Shown piece by piece: positions 42,221 through 51,119 of a stretch of 64,000 nt of DNA. The notes under the pieces are model-generated. The model made no database searches. It worked only from the letters and a program-made list of their open reading frames with translations, and was not told the origin of the DNA. Within the stretch, counting starts at the first letter, position 1; every line of letters begins with the position of its first letter. Location: assembly GCF_002906255.1 (NCBI RefSeq), contig NZ_POTC01000010.1:1-64000 (forward strand), written 5' to 3'. The DNA is from Novacetimonas maltaceti (GTDB lineage: Bacteria; Pseudomonadota; Alphaproteobacteria; Acetobacterales; Acetobacteraceae). The position numbers and the translations under genes were made by a program.

Positions 42221-42818
42221 TGCGGTTCCCCCGATGGTCCCGCCCCGGCGCAGCAAGCCCGGGGGGCGGGAAGTTCGGCGCTGGTGATTTCGTGTCTTCG
42301 TGCGTCACACGGCATGACATGCACGCCTCCAACGCCACGCCCCGTGGCGGGGTTGCGTCGCGTGTCGTGGCGATCGGGCATCGTGGTGGCCGGGCGGGTA
42401 TGTAAATAATTTTCATTCGCAATGTAATGACAGTAACGCCATGCGTGTCGTCATGGTGGCCTCGCGCATGCTGATGTCATGTGCATGTTACCGTGCGTGC
42501 TATTTCGTGCAGGAATCGCCCTATATTGTCTATATACGGACAAATATAGTCATCGTGAAAGTCACGGGCGATATACATTCCATAAAATTATGTGTCTTTA
42601 CTGCAACAGGTAATGCCCGCGCCACCGTGCCTATGTAATCCCGAACAATAGAAAGAAACGTTTGGTGCAGCTATGAAATTTATTTTCATGGCAGGCGGTG
42701 GCGGCCGGGAAGGTTCGTAAAAAAATGCCGTGCATATTCAAACGAATATAGACATGCCGTAATCACGATTATATACGCCGGGATATCTTTCATCACAATT
42801 CTTTCAGAAGGTAGCTGC
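42221..42818. promoter_or_regulatory. Long upstream region of the TonB receptor with a candidate operator
   Basis: About 600 bases without a supported gene; the right 400 are AT-rich. ATGAAATTTATTTTCAT at 42673-42689 is an imperfect palindrome with ATGAAA/TTTCAT arms, resembling iron-regulator (Fur-type) sites in base composition. A second AT-rich patch, GTAAATAATTTTCATTC, is at 42402-42418. GAAGG precedes the receptor ATG. Confidence 0.4.
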
Positions 42819-45206
42819 ATGCGCACGGTCAAGAGGACGGCGATTTATGTTGTGTCGGCAGGTCTGGGCCTGACGCCCATGGGCCTGTCGGGCGTTGCCG
42901 CCACCGTTGCGCAGCCCGCGTCCAAGGGGCCGTCCACGACGGGCCAGGCCACCACCACGCAGGGCACTGTCGCAGCAGCGTCGTCCGCACCGGGGGGGGC
43001 TTCGCAGGCCGCACCGGGGCAGGAGGCCGTGGCCTCCACCGCCGTCGGTTCCGCCAATGCGGAGGACATGACCGTCATCGGCCATCGCCGCATGGCGTCG
43101 GGCGCCGCCGCGGATTACAACAAGAAGACGGCCAACCTCGGCCCGCTGGGCACGCGGCGCACGCTTGACACGCCGATGTCGATCATGACCGTCCCGCACG
43201 ACGTGATCGTCAACCAGCAGGCGCGTAACGTCAATGACCTGATGCAGTACATGCCCTCGGTCCAGCTGGAAACCCGCGCCGACCCCGGCACCAGCCGCCC
43301 GCAGTCGCGCGGGTTCGAGGCGGACGTCATCTCCAACAGCCGCATTGACGGGCTGAACGCCTTTACCGTCACCCCGTATGCGGCGGAGCAGTTCGACAAC
43401 GTGCAGGTCCTCAACGGGCTGGCGGGTGCGTTGTACGGGCCGCAGAACCCGGCGGGCACGTTCGAATACGGGCTGAAGCGCCCGACGGATGAGCGGATCA
43501 ACCGCCTTGCGGTGGGCGTGGATTCCATCGGCACGCTGATGGAAAATGTCGATTCCTCCGGCCGTGTCGGCAAGCATGGCTGGCTGGGCTACCGCATCAA
43601 CCTGCTGCATGGCGACGGCACGTCGTACGTGCAGGACAGCTGGGTGCGCCGCAACCTCGTCAGTGCGGATTTCGACATCCATATCGACCACAACACGGTG
43701 CTCGAACTCGACGCCAGCCACTACACGTTCGATGAACGTGGCATGCCCGCGGGCATCAACCTCGGTGGCTACCGCCTGCCCACGGCCCCGGATCTGGGCA
43801 AGCCGCACATGGGGCAGGACAATGCGGGCTTCAATTCCGAAAACAACGTGTTCCTGGCCAAGCTGAAGCACCGGATCAACGATAACTGGAGCTTCGTCAT
43901 CGGCGGGCTGTACCAGGATTCCGGCCGTCAGGTGTTCGAGGCTGCAGATACCCTGATCGACAACAAGGGCGATTACAAGCAGGCCATGTCGGCGGCCACC
44001 ACGGTCAATGACTTCAAGGTCGGCAGTAACATGGCCTACATCAACGGGCGCGTGCATACCGGCTTCGTCACGCATGACCTCGTGATCGGCACCAACGGCT
44101 ACATGGAAGGCGGCTACAACCCGCTGAGCGGGCAGAGCTATACGGACATCAAGTCCGCCTCGCTCTACAACCCGGTGGGGCGCAACGTCCCGCAGCCCTA
44201 TTACCACGGCAAGTATGAATCGCAGTATGTGCGTTACCAGTCGATGATCCTGGGCGACACGGTGCATTTCAACCGCCACTGGTCGGCAAGCGGCACGCTG
44301 GCGTGGAGCTGGCTGGATCAGGAATCCACCGGCACGATCGCGGGCAAGCCGACGACATCGATCATCGATGGCTATACCGTCACGACCACGCATCTGTCCA
44401 AGGGCGCGACCAAGCATGCGCCTGATGTCGATGCGGCGTTCAGCCCGATGGCAAGCCTGGTGTACAAGCCCACCGACAACCAGACGGCCTACTTCACCTA
44501 TGGCCGTTCGCTGCAGGCGGGGTCCTCCGTCTCGGCCGGTGCGCTGAATGACAACGAATATACCGCGCCCGTCCGTAGCGAGGAATTCGAGGTCGGGTAC
44601 AAGTACATGTACCGCGCCATGCAGTTCAACATCGCGGGTTTCCGCGCGACGCGCAGCTATTCCTTCATCGATCCCAAGACCGACATCTATGGCAATTACG
44701 GCACGCAGCGTAACTATGGTGTCGAATTCCAGGCGATGGGCCACATCACGCCGCGCCTGTCGGTCATCGGCGGCATGACATGGATCGATGCGCAGGTGCT
44801 CAACACCGGGAAGGCCGCGACCTCCAACAAGCAGGCGGTGGGCGTCGCCCCGCTGCAGGCCAACGTGCTGCTGGACTACCGTGTTCCCTTTGCGCAGGGC
44901 TTTGCGCTCAATGGACTCGCGGTCAATGCCAACGTCCATTACACGGGCCGCCGCGCGGCGGATGTCTACAACTCCACCTTTGCCGGGTCGTATGTGACGC
45001 TGGACATGGGCGTGCGCTATCCGTTCCGTGCGGGCAAGCATCCGTGGATGGCGCGTTTCGGCGTGACCAATGTTGCCAACGAACGGTACTGGTCGTCGGT
45101 CTATAACGGCACGGCCGAAGGCACGTCGGTCACCGCCGCAGGCACCAGCGCCGCGTATGCCGGCATGCCGCGGGCCTATCACTTCACGCTGGAAGCGGAT
45201 TTCTGA
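42819..45206 (+). CDS. TonB-dependent outer-membrane receptor (siderophore type)
   Basis: A 795-residue receptor. A signal peptide (about 1-30) and a Ala/Ser/Thr/Gln-rich linker precede a possible TonB box (EDMTVIGHRR near 83-92). The plug contains DTPMSIMTVPHDVIVNQQAR, VNDLMQYMPSVQLETRADPG and NVQVLNGLAGALYGPQNPAG, and a 22-strand barrel ends in ...RAYHFTLEADF with terminal Phe. The plug wording is that of the ferric-siderophore group rather than vitamin B12 receptors. Substrate uptake is driven by TonB. No siderophore biosynthesis or ABC importer is adjacent; a candidate haem monooxygenase is 3 kb downstream. Confidence 0.92.
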   Translation: MRTVKRTAIYVVSAGLGLTPMGLSGVAATVAQPASKGPSTTGQATTTQGTVAAASSAPGGASQAAPGQEAVASTAVGSANAEDMTVIGHRRMASGAAADYNKKTANLGPLGTRRTLDTPMSIMTVPHDVIVNQQARNVNDLMQYMPSVQLETRADPGTSRPQSRGFEADVISNSRIDGLNAFTVTPYAAEQFDNVQVLNGLAGALYGPQNPAGTFEYGLKRPTDERINRLAVGVDSIGTLMENVDSSGRVGKHGWLGYRINLLHGDGTSYVQDSWVRRNLVSADFDIHIDHNTVLELDASHYTFDERGMPAGINLGGYRLPTAPDLGKPHMGQDNAGFNSENNVFLAKLKHRINDNWSFVIGGLYQDSGRQVFEAADTLIDNKGDYKQAMSAATTVNDFKVGSNMAYINGRVHTGFVTHDLVIGTNGYMEGGYNPLSGQSYTDIKSASLYNPVGRNVPQPYYHGKYESQYVRYQSMILGDTVHFNRHWSASGTLAWSWLDQESTGTIAGKPTTSIIDGYTVTTTHLSKGATKHAPDVDAAFSPMASLVYKPTDNQTAYFTYGRSLQAGSSVSAGALNDNEYTAPVRSEEFEVGYKYMYRAMQFNIAGFRATRSYSFIDPKTDIYGNYGTQRNYGVEFQAMGHITPRLSVIGGMTWIDAQVLNTGKAATSNKQAVGVAPLQANVLLDYRVPFAQGFALNGLAVNANVHYTGRRAADVYNSTFAGSYVTLDMGVRYPFRAGKHPWMARFGVTNVANERYWSSVYNGTAEGTSVTAAGTSAAYAGMPRAYHFTLEADF

Positions 45207-45307
45207 TCCGCCGTTTTTCCCCACGCACCGGCTTGTGATGGTGCGTGGGGGCGTATCGGGCGGCGTGCGTTCCCATATTTCCTGAAAACCACAGGAAGGA
45301 ACGCCCC

Positions 45308-46756
45308 ATGACCCAGCCGCCGAAACTGATCGACTGTCCCATCGGCATCAAGGCCACCGGCCTGCGTCGCGAACGTGATTCGATGGGCGACATCGACGTT
45401 CCCGCCGACCATTACTGGGGTGCGCAGACGCAGCGCAGCCTTGTGCATTTCTCCATCGGCCGCGACCACATGCCGATCGAGGTCTGCCATGCCTATGGCA
45501 TCGTAAAGAAGGCGGCCGCCCTGGTGAACGCCGCCGATGGCCGCCTGCCCCGATGGAAGGCCGACGCCATCTGCCGTGCCGCCGACGAAGTGGCAGGCGG
45601 CGCGCTGGATTCCGAATTCCCCCTGTTCGTCTGGCAGACGGGATCGGGCACGCAGACCAACATGAACGTCAACGAGGTGATCGCCAACCGCGCGATCCAG
45701 CTTCTGGGGGGCGTGCTGGGGTCCAAGACCCCGGTCCATCCCAATGATGACGTGAACATGGGACAGTCGAGCAACGATTCCTTTCCCACCGCCATGCATG
45801 TCGCGACCCTGCTGGAACTTGACGACCGGTTGATGCCGCGCGTGGAGGAACTGATTGCCGCCCTGCGCGCCAAGGCGGAGGAATGGCATGACGTGGTCAA
45901 GATCGGGCGCACACACCTGCAGGATGCGGTGCCGCTGACGGTGGGACAGGAATGGTCCGGCTGGGCGTGCCAGTTGGAGGATGCGCTGGATGCGGTCAAG
46001 GCCGCGCGTGGCGGCGTGCTGCAACTGGCGGCCGGCGGGACGGCGGTGGGCACGGGCCTGAACGCGCCGCCGGGTTTCAGCCGTGCGATCGCGCAGCAGA
46101 TCGCGGCCCTGACGGGGCGGGCGTTCGTCACCGCGCCCAACAAGTTCGCGGCCCTTGGCGGGCTGGACGCGATGGTGCGTGTTTCCGCCGCGCTGCGCGG
46201 GGTTGCCGTGGCGCTGATGAAGATCGCCAACGACATGCGCTGGCTTGGCTCCGGCCCGCGCTGTGGGCTGGGGGAACTGCACCTGCCCGAAAACGAACCC
46301 GGTTCCTCCATCATGCCCGGCAAGGTCAACCCGACCCAGTGCGAGGCGATGGTGATGATCTGCACGCAGGTCATGGGCAATGACGCCACCGTTGCCTTCG
46401 CCGGCAGCCAGGGGCAGCTTGACCTGAACGTGATGCGTCCGGTGATCGTGGCCAATGTGATCCACGCGATCCGCATCCTTGCTGACGGGTGCCACAATTT
46501 CCGCGTCTTCTCGGTGGAGGGGACACGCCTGAACCTCAAGCGCATCCGGCAGTATGTCGAAGGGTCGGTCATGCTGGTGACCGCGCTGAGTCCCGAAATC
46601 GGCTACGACAACGCCTCCGCCATCGCGCACCGGGCGATGGAACAGGACATCACCCTGCGCGAAGCTGCGCTGGCGTCGGGGCTGGTGGATGGGGCGACGT
46701 TCGATCGCCTGGTCAACCCGATGGCGATGGTCGGGCATGGGGTTGGCGGGGCGTAG
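45308..46756 (+). CDS. fumC: Class II fumarate hydratase
   Basis: A 482-residue iron-independent fumarase converting fumarate to malate in the TCA cycle. ERDSMGDIDVPADHYWGAQTQRSL starts the chain; GSGTQTNMNVNEVIANRA, HPNDDVNMGQSSNDSFPTAM, GRTHLQDAVPLTVGQEWSG and the family signature GSSIMPGKVNPTQCEA are intact. It is homotetrameric in relatives. ATG 45308 is preceded by AGGAAGGAACG; the upstream open frame is ignored. The stop is followed by an inverted GC-rich repeat. Fumarase C suits oxygen-rich growth. Confidence 0.97.
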   Translation: MTQPPKLIDCPIGIKATGLRRERDSMGDIDVPADHYWGAQTQRSLVHFSIGRDHMPIEVCHAYGIVKKAAALVNAADGRLPRWKADAICRAADEVAGGALDSEFPLFVWQTGSGTQTNMNVNEVIANRAIQLLGGVLGSKTPVHPNDDVNMGQSSNDSFPTAMHVATLLELDDRLMPRVEELIAALRAKAEEWHDVVKIGRTHLQDAVPLTVGQEWSGWACQLEDALDAVKAARGGVLQLAAGGTAVGTGLNAPPGFSRAIAQQIAALTGRAFVTAPNKFAALGGLDAMVRVSAALRGVAVALMKIANDMRWLGSGPRCGLGELHLPENEPGSSIMPGKVNPTQCEAMVMICTQVMGNDATVAFAGSQGQLDLNVMRPVIVANVIHAIRILADGCHNFRVFSVEGTRLNLKRIRQYVEGSVMLVTALSPEIGYDNASAIAHRAMEQDITLREAALASGLVDGATFDRLVNPMAMVGHGVGGA

Positions 46757-46766
46757 GGTAAGGAAG

Positions 46767-46977
46767 GGCAGGGGGCTTTGCCCCCACACCCCCACCAAAG
46801 GGCATTGCCCTTTGGAAACCAGGACTTTTAACGAATCAGGATGCAGGGATCGAGATCCCTGCCGGGTCCGGGCAGCGCCCGGATGGGTCAAACGACGATG
46901 GCCTCGGGGGCTTTGCCCCCGAACCCCCACCAAAGGGTATTACCCTTTGGAAACCACGACTTTTAACGGATCGGGGG
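46767..46977. repeat. Composite GC-rich palindromic repeat, copy B (inverted relative to copy A)
   Basis: Two tandem ~100-bp units each read GGGGGCTTTGCCCCC, CCCCACCAAAGGG(C/T)ATT(G/A)CCCTTTGG, then AAACCA(G/C)GACTTTTAACG; between them lies CAGGGATCGAGATCCCTG and GGGCAGCGCCC. These are the same parts, in reverse order and strand, as the copy at 35366-35536. It fills the gap between convergent fumC and the SMP-30-like gene. Confidence 0.85.
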
Positions 46978-48171
46978 TCAGGACAGGCCCGCGCCCTGTG
47001 TATTGACCACCAGCGTGAACAGCGCATCGGCGGCGCACATGAACAGGGTGTCGCGCTTTGGCCCGCCAAAGGTCAGGTTCGACACCCCGCGTGGCAGCCG
47101 CAGCCGCCCGATCATGCGCCCGGCGGGGCTGTAGACCACGACGCCGCACAGGCCGAGCGGGCCGCCCGCGCCGCACCACAGGTTGCCGAAGATATCCGCG
47201 CGCATGCCATCCGGCCCCAACTGGTGCCCGTCAAGCATCATGTCAGCGAACACGCGGCCATTGCGCACGTCCCCGTCCTTCAGGTCATAGGCATGGATGC
47301 GCTGGTCCCCGCCGGGGCCGTCCTGTCCCGGTCCCGCGCCACTGGAAATCACGTAAAGGATGGTGCCATCAGGGGAGAAGCACAGCCCGTTCGGCCCCGC
47401 AAGCTGCTGCTGTGTCAGGACGGCGCGCAGTTCGCCGGTATGCGGGTCGATGCGAAAGACATGGTCGTCCTGCCGCGCATGGCCCGCGAACTGGGCCACG
47501 ACCTCCCCGTCCTCGGTCCAGCGTTCGCGGCCCATGCGGTTGGCACGTCCCCCCGGCGCGTCGGGATGACCTTCGACGATGGTGTCGCCATATCCGGGAT
47601 CGGTGAACCAGATGCCGCCATCGGGATGGACCACCACGTCGTTGGGGGAATTGAGCGGCGCGCCCTGGTACCGGTCCGCCAGCACGCTGCACGACCCGTC
47701 ATGTTCCCAGCGCACGACCCGGCGCATGCCGTGTTCGCAACTGATCAGGCGGCCTTCGGCATCGAACGTGTTGCCGTTGCTGTTGTAGGAACTGGCGCGA
47801 AAGACCGAAACCGTCCCCGTCTCCCAAAGGTAGCGGTACTGCTGTGCGCGGATCGTGTCGCTCAGCAGCAGGAAACGCCCCTGCGTGCTCCATGCCGGGC
47901 CTTCCAGCCAGTCGCCGCCACGCCATGCCAGACGGATGTTGGCATTGCCGTAGACAAGGTTGGAAAATGACGGGTCGAGCGCAATGATGTCCGGGTCCGG
48001 CAGGTAGGGGGCCGGGGCCTGCGGGCCCCACTGTCGCGGCGGGTTGCTGACGACGCTGGGCGGTTGCGCCAGCGGCGCGGGCGCGGCGGCCCGTGCGCGT
48101 GTCCCCATCAGTCCCGCCGCCGTCACCCCGCCAAGGAGGAGGCTGCGGCGTGACAGGGCGGCTGGGGACAT
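46978..48171 (-). CDS. Tat-exported SMP-30/gluconolactonase-like protein
   Basis: A 397-residue periplasmic protein with a twin-arginine signal (LSRRSLLLGGVTAAGL) and a six-bladed SMP-30/gluconolaconase propeller. Likely metal ligands are the Glu in WLEGPAW, the Asn in NSPNDVVVHPDGGIWFTDPG and the Asn in GPNGLCFSPDG. Family members hydrolyse sugar lactones; acetic acid bacteria form gluconolactone during periplasmic glucose oxidation, so a role there is plausible. ATG 48171 is preceded by AGGAACCC. It stands alone, convergent with fumC across a composite repeat. Confidence 0.87.
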   Translation of the reverse strand: MSPAALSRRSLLLGGVTAAGLMGTRARAAAPAPLAQPPSVVSNPPRQWGPQAPAPYLPDPDIIALDPSFSNLVYGNANIRLAWRGGDWLEGPAWSTQGRFLLLSDTIRAQQYRYLWETGTVSVFRASSYNSNGNTFDAEGRLISCEHGMRRVVRWEHDGSCSVLADRYQGAPLNSPNDVVVHPDGGIWFTDPGYGDTIVEGHPDAPGGRANRMGRERWTEDGEVVAQFAGHARQDDHVFRIDPHTGELRAVLTQQQLAGPNGLCFSPDGTILYVISSGAGPGQDGPGGDQRIHAYDLKDGDVRNGRVFADMMLDGHQLGPDGMRADIFGNLWCGAGGPLGLCGVVVYSPAGRMIGRLRLPRGVSNLTFGGPKRDTLFMCAADALFTLVVNTQGAGLS

Positions 48172-48310
48172 GGCGATGGGTTCCTGTAATCCGGGGAAGG
48201 GCCGGCGGAACCCGTGGCCCCGCGCACACCGATCATAGGTGATGCGCGCGGGCATGGAAACGTGACATTCCCCGCACCGCGCGCAAACGTGACAGGTGGG
48301 GCCGGTGGTC

Positions 48311-48646
48311 TCAGCCCTCGCTGTCGGGCATGCGCGCGATGATGTTCTGCACCACGTCGAATCCCTCGAACACGGGCGGGCCGATCATCAGCGGCTTTTT
48401 CGTGCCCGCGCTGGCATGGGCGGCACGGAATTCGTCCGACCGGGTCCAGTTTTCAAACGCGACGCGCGACTGCCAGACCGTGTGGGAGGCATACAGGATA
48501 TGGTCATCGTGACGCGGGCCGGCCAGCAACTGGAAGCTGATGAAGCCGGGCACGGTATGCAGGTGGACTTCGCGCCCCAGCCAGCGTTCGCGAAAGGCGT
48601 CCTCGTTTTCGGGGGGAATGCGGAAGCGGTTCATGGCAATATACAT
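48311..48646 (-). CDS. ABM-domain monooxygenase with an IsdG-type Asn-Trp-His triad
   Basis: A 111-residue ferredoxin-fold protein of the antibiotic biosynthesis monooxygenase superfamily. Asn6, Trp67 and His77 occupy the places of the catalytic Asn7, Trp67 and His77 of Staphylococcus IsdG, and the surrounding FENWTRSDEFRAAH is very like IsdG/HmoA. That group opens haem to staphylobilin-like products and releases iron. This makes a haem-degrading role likely, though only from motif. It lies 3.1 kb after a TonB receptor and 43 bases after the SDR gene on the same strand. Confidence 0.75.
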   Translation of the reverse strand: MYIAMNRFRIPPENEDAFRERWLGREVHLHTVPGFISFQLLAGPRHDDHILYASHTVWQSRVAFENWTRSDEFRAAHASAGTKKPLMIGPPVFEGFDVVQNIIARMPDSEG

Positions 48647-48689
48647 GCGCTGCTATCTCCTTGGGATGGCTGCAATGGGCGGCAGTGTA

Positions 48690-49448
48690 TCAGCGTCCGC
48701 CCGAAACTGTCATGATGCTGCCGGTCATGTACGAAGACGCGGGGGATATCAGGAACAGCACCGCCTGTGCGATTTCGTCGGGGTGGCCGGTGCGCCCCAT
48801 CGGCACGACCTTGTCCACCAGGGCCTCGGTTTCCGGGGGGACCATGTCGGTTGCCGTCAGGCCGGGGGCGACGGCGTTGACGCGCACGCCCTCGCGCGCG
48901 ACCTCGTTGGCCAGCCCGCGGGTGAAGGTCTCGATCGCGGCCTTGGTCGCGGCATAGGGCACCAGCCCCGGCAATCCGCCCAGGCGCGCCGCGACCGACG
49001 ACAGGTTGACGATGCTGCCGCCCTGCCCGCCATGGCGCGTGGACAGGCGGCGCACGGCCTCGGCCGCCGCCAGCATGCTGCCGCGCACGTTGATGTCGAA
49101 CAGGGCGTCGAGCGTCTCAGCCGTCTGTTCATCCACGCGGACCTTCGTCCCCGTGACGCCCGCATTGTTGACCAGTCCGCCCAGCGGGCCGAGTTCGCGC
49201 GTCGCGCGGTCGAACAGGGTGGTGATCTGCGCCGGGTCGGCCACGTTCGCGGCAATCGCCACCGCATGGCCGCCCTGTGCGCGGATGCTGTCCGCCAGTT
49301 CCTCCGCCGGGGCGGCGGTGTGGCTGTAATTGATCGCCACGGGATAGCCATGGGCCGCCAGCAGGCGGCAGATCGCATGGCCGATGCCACGGCTGCCGCC
49401 TGTTACGATGATGGCCCTCTTGTCGTGTTGGGTGTCGGTGGTGGTCAT
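48690..49448 (-). CDS. Short-chain dehydrogenase/reductase (FabG-like)
   Basis: A 252-residue classical SDR. Cofactor motif TGGSRGIG (residues 16-23), NNAG (94-97) and the catalytic Ser150/151, Tyr165 and Lys169 (VPYAATKAAIE) are intact; the C-terminus SSYMTGSIMTVSGGR is usual. YSHTA after the second strand suggests NADP preference. Relatives reduce sugars, ketones or 3-oxoacyl-ACP; the substrate is unknown. ATG 49448 has GGGAGAGAC upstream. The ABM gene follows 43 bases after it and may be cotranscribed. Confidence 0.88.
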   Translation of the reverse strand: MTTTDTQHDKRAIIVTGGSRGIGHAICRLLAAHGYPVAINYSHTAAPAEELADSIRAQGGHAVAIAANVADPAQITTLFDRATRELGPLGGLVNNAGVTGTKVRVDEQTAETLDALFDINVRGSMLAAAEAVRRLSTRHGGQGGSIVNLSSVAARLGGLPGLVPYAATKAAIETFTRGLANEVAREGVRVNAVAPGLTATDMVPPETEALVDKVVPMGRTGHPDEIAQAVLFLISPASSYMTGSIMTVSGGR

Positions 49449-49560
49449 GCGTCTCTCCCGTATGCGTCGGTCTGTCGTGTGACGCATACGGTCGCGTCAA
49501 TGACCCCGCCGCGCAAGGGGGCTGGCTGCATCCCACCTGCCCCCATTTCCGCCCGTGGCG

Positions 49561-49917
49561 TCAGCCATCCAGCCGCGACATGTGGGGCAGCAGGTCCGCC
49601 AGCCCCGCGACGGTCGCCGCGTGTGACAGTCCCGTCTGGCGGGAGAAACGGTCGATCACGTCGGCGGGCAGCAGTTCTGTCACGACATCCGCCTGCGTCG
49701 GCGTGGGGGAGGGGGCGGCCTCCCACTGCCGGACCGTCGGCTCCAGCCCCGCGTTGCGGGCGCGTTCATGCAGGGTGCGGCGCCCGGTGCTGTTGCGTTC
49801 GCCCATATATTCGATCATCGCGCTCATCAGGCCGGACTTGTCCGTCCGTGCGCCCGTCAGGACGTCCGCAACCTTGCCTGCCGCATGTCCCAGCTGCGTG
49901 GTGGTTTCGTTGGCCAT
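49561..49917 (-). CDS. YidB-like DUF937-family protein
   Basis: A 118-residue soluble protein. GRRTLHERARNAGLEPTVRQWEA and QADVVTELLPADVIDRFSRQTGLSHAATVAGLADLLPHMSRLDG match the DUF937/YidB family, in which the C-terminal helices form a small bundle. Function is not established. AAAGGAACGG precedes ATG 49917; the frame is open upstream but those residues carry no family signal. It is divergent from a secreted Cys-rich gene. Confidence 0.78.
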   Translation of the reverse strand: MANETTTQLGHAAGKVADVLTGARTDKSGLMSAMIEYMGERNSTGRRTLHERARNAGLEPTVRQWEAAPSPTPTQADVVTELLPADVIDRFSRQTGLSHAATVAGLADLLPHMSRLDG

Positions 49918-50205
49918 GGTGCCGTTCCTTTCGGTGTTTGTTGCGGTGTGAATTGCCAACGCAGGCAGGCGGCCATCCGTATCATCACAGATAAATGATG
50001 GTATCTTGTGGATTTCTACGTAATAATCAGGAAACTTTTTGACACGTTCCGCGTTGGACACAGGCCCCGTCGCGCCCCGGATGGCGGTCCGGCCCATATG
50101 ATGCGCCGTATCGCGCCGCCTGTCGTGCACAGGCCCCCCATCGCGCATGCCCCATTTTCAGGTCCGTCTGCCACGGCCCGTTGTTTTTTCAAGGAGGATC
50201 AAGAC

Positions 50206-50541
50206 ATGCTGCGTCATCATGAAACCGGACATCACGACCTGCGCATCATGGCGTGCGCACTCGTCACGATGTTCTGGGGCATGACGCAGGCCCTGCCCGC
50301 CCACGCCGCCGCGCGGGAGGACCAGGCATCAGCGTGCAAGAAGGATGTCTTCCGGCTGTGTTTCATGGACATTCCCAACGAGCAGTTGATGGAGGAATGT
50401 CTTGAAAGCAAGCTCGACCAGCTTTCTCCCGGCTGTCGCGCCATGTTTGAGGAACCCGACAGCACGCCCCCGGCGGCCCCCGCCAGGCAGGATGTGCAGG
50501 CCACGGCGCCGGAGCATGCCTCCCCGCCCGCGTCGCCCTGA
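50206..50541 (+). CDS. Secreted GLG1-type cysteine-rich repeat protein
   Basis: A 111-residue protein with a signal peptide ending in QALPAHAAA and one cysteine-rich unit: ACKKDVFRLC, then EECLESKLDQLSPGCRAM. The Cys-x7-Cys ... Cys-Leu ... Leu-Ser-x-x-Cys spacing is that of the GLG1/CFR repeat (Cys_rich_FGFR), found in single copies in many alphaproteobacterial periplasmic proteins. The tail is Pro/Ala-rich and disordered. AAGGAGGATCAAGAC is an excellent ribosome site for ATG 50206. Function is unknown. Confidence 0.78.
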   Translation: MLRHHETGHHDLRIMACALVTMFWGMTQALPAHAAAREDQASACKKDVFRLCFMDIPNEQLMEECLESKLDQLSPGCRAMFEEPDSTPPAAPARQDVQATAPEHASPPASP

Positions 50542-50582
50542 CGGGGCAGGGGCTGCCCGCGAAAATACCTGATGGAATTTGC

Positions 50583-50662
50583 GGAAGTTTCCGGTGAAGC
50601 GTTTTTCAGGAGGCTTCGGGAGGACGCGCCGGATGCCTGAAAAAAGACGCCACCCGCAAACG
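50583..50662. repeat. Copy 11 of the hairpin repeat (diverged)
   Basis: GGAAGTTTCCGGTGAAGC opens the unit; the first hairpin GAAGCGTTTTTCAGGAGGCTTC and the second, around CGCCGGATGCCTGAAAAAAG, carry mismatches; the end reads CCACCCGCAAACGTCC. It sits between convergent genes. Confidence 0.6.
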
Positions 50663-50675
50663 TCCGCGATCCGGT

Positions 50676-51023
50676 CTACAGGTTTACGCCCATGCGCGCC
50701 GCACACCATGTCACCCCCATATAGAGCACGGCGGTCAGCACGCATCCCATGAGCAGCGCGGGATAGAAGCCAACCCCATGGCGCATCAGGTACGGGATCA
50801 GCAGGAACATCGGCAGTGACGGGATGACATACCAGAATGTCGCCTCCACATGGGTTTCCATGCGGACCGGGTCCCTTGTCTCCGCCCACAGCCACAGCAT
50901 CCCGAACACCGAGATCAGCGGCAGGGAGGCGACCAGCGCGCCAAGGGCGGGATAACGCCGCGCAATGGTGGAGACGAGGGCAATGATCAGCCCCGACAGG
51001 ATCGTCTTGAACAGGAAGAACAT
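50676..51023 (-). CDS. DUF3147-family small membrane protein
   Basis: A 115-residue protein with four hydrophobic segments: FLFKTILSGLIIALVSTIA, ALGALVASLPLISVFGMLW, FWYVIPSLPMFLLIPYLM and GFYPALLMGCVLTAVLYM. This pattern and the SLPL/AETRD loop match DUF3147 proteins of unknown role. The start is uncertain because no strong ribosome site precedes ATG 51023 or 51041. It is divergent from phrB, separated by only about 100 bases. Confidence 0.75.
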   Translation of the reverse strand: MFFLFKTILSGLIIALVSTIARRYPALGALVASLPLISVFGMLWLWAETRDPVRMETHVEATFWYVIPSLPMFLLIPYLMRHGVGFYPALLMGCVLTAVLYMGVTWCAARMGVNL

Positions 51024-51119
51024 CGAAGGTGCGCCGGTCATCCAGAAAGGTGGGCAGGTTTCACTTGCAACGGTTCGCAAGGGTATAGCACACCGGCAGG
51101 CCCTGCCATCACTGCCGGA

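Noticed and set aside
42441-42638. 65-codon plus-strand frame upstream of the TonB receptor
   Set aside because: No ribosome site and no recognisable signal or domain.
42804-45224. An 806-codon minus-strand frame opposite the TonB receptor
   Set aside because: Antisense shadow of a clear receptor; composition is Arg/His-rich with no domain.
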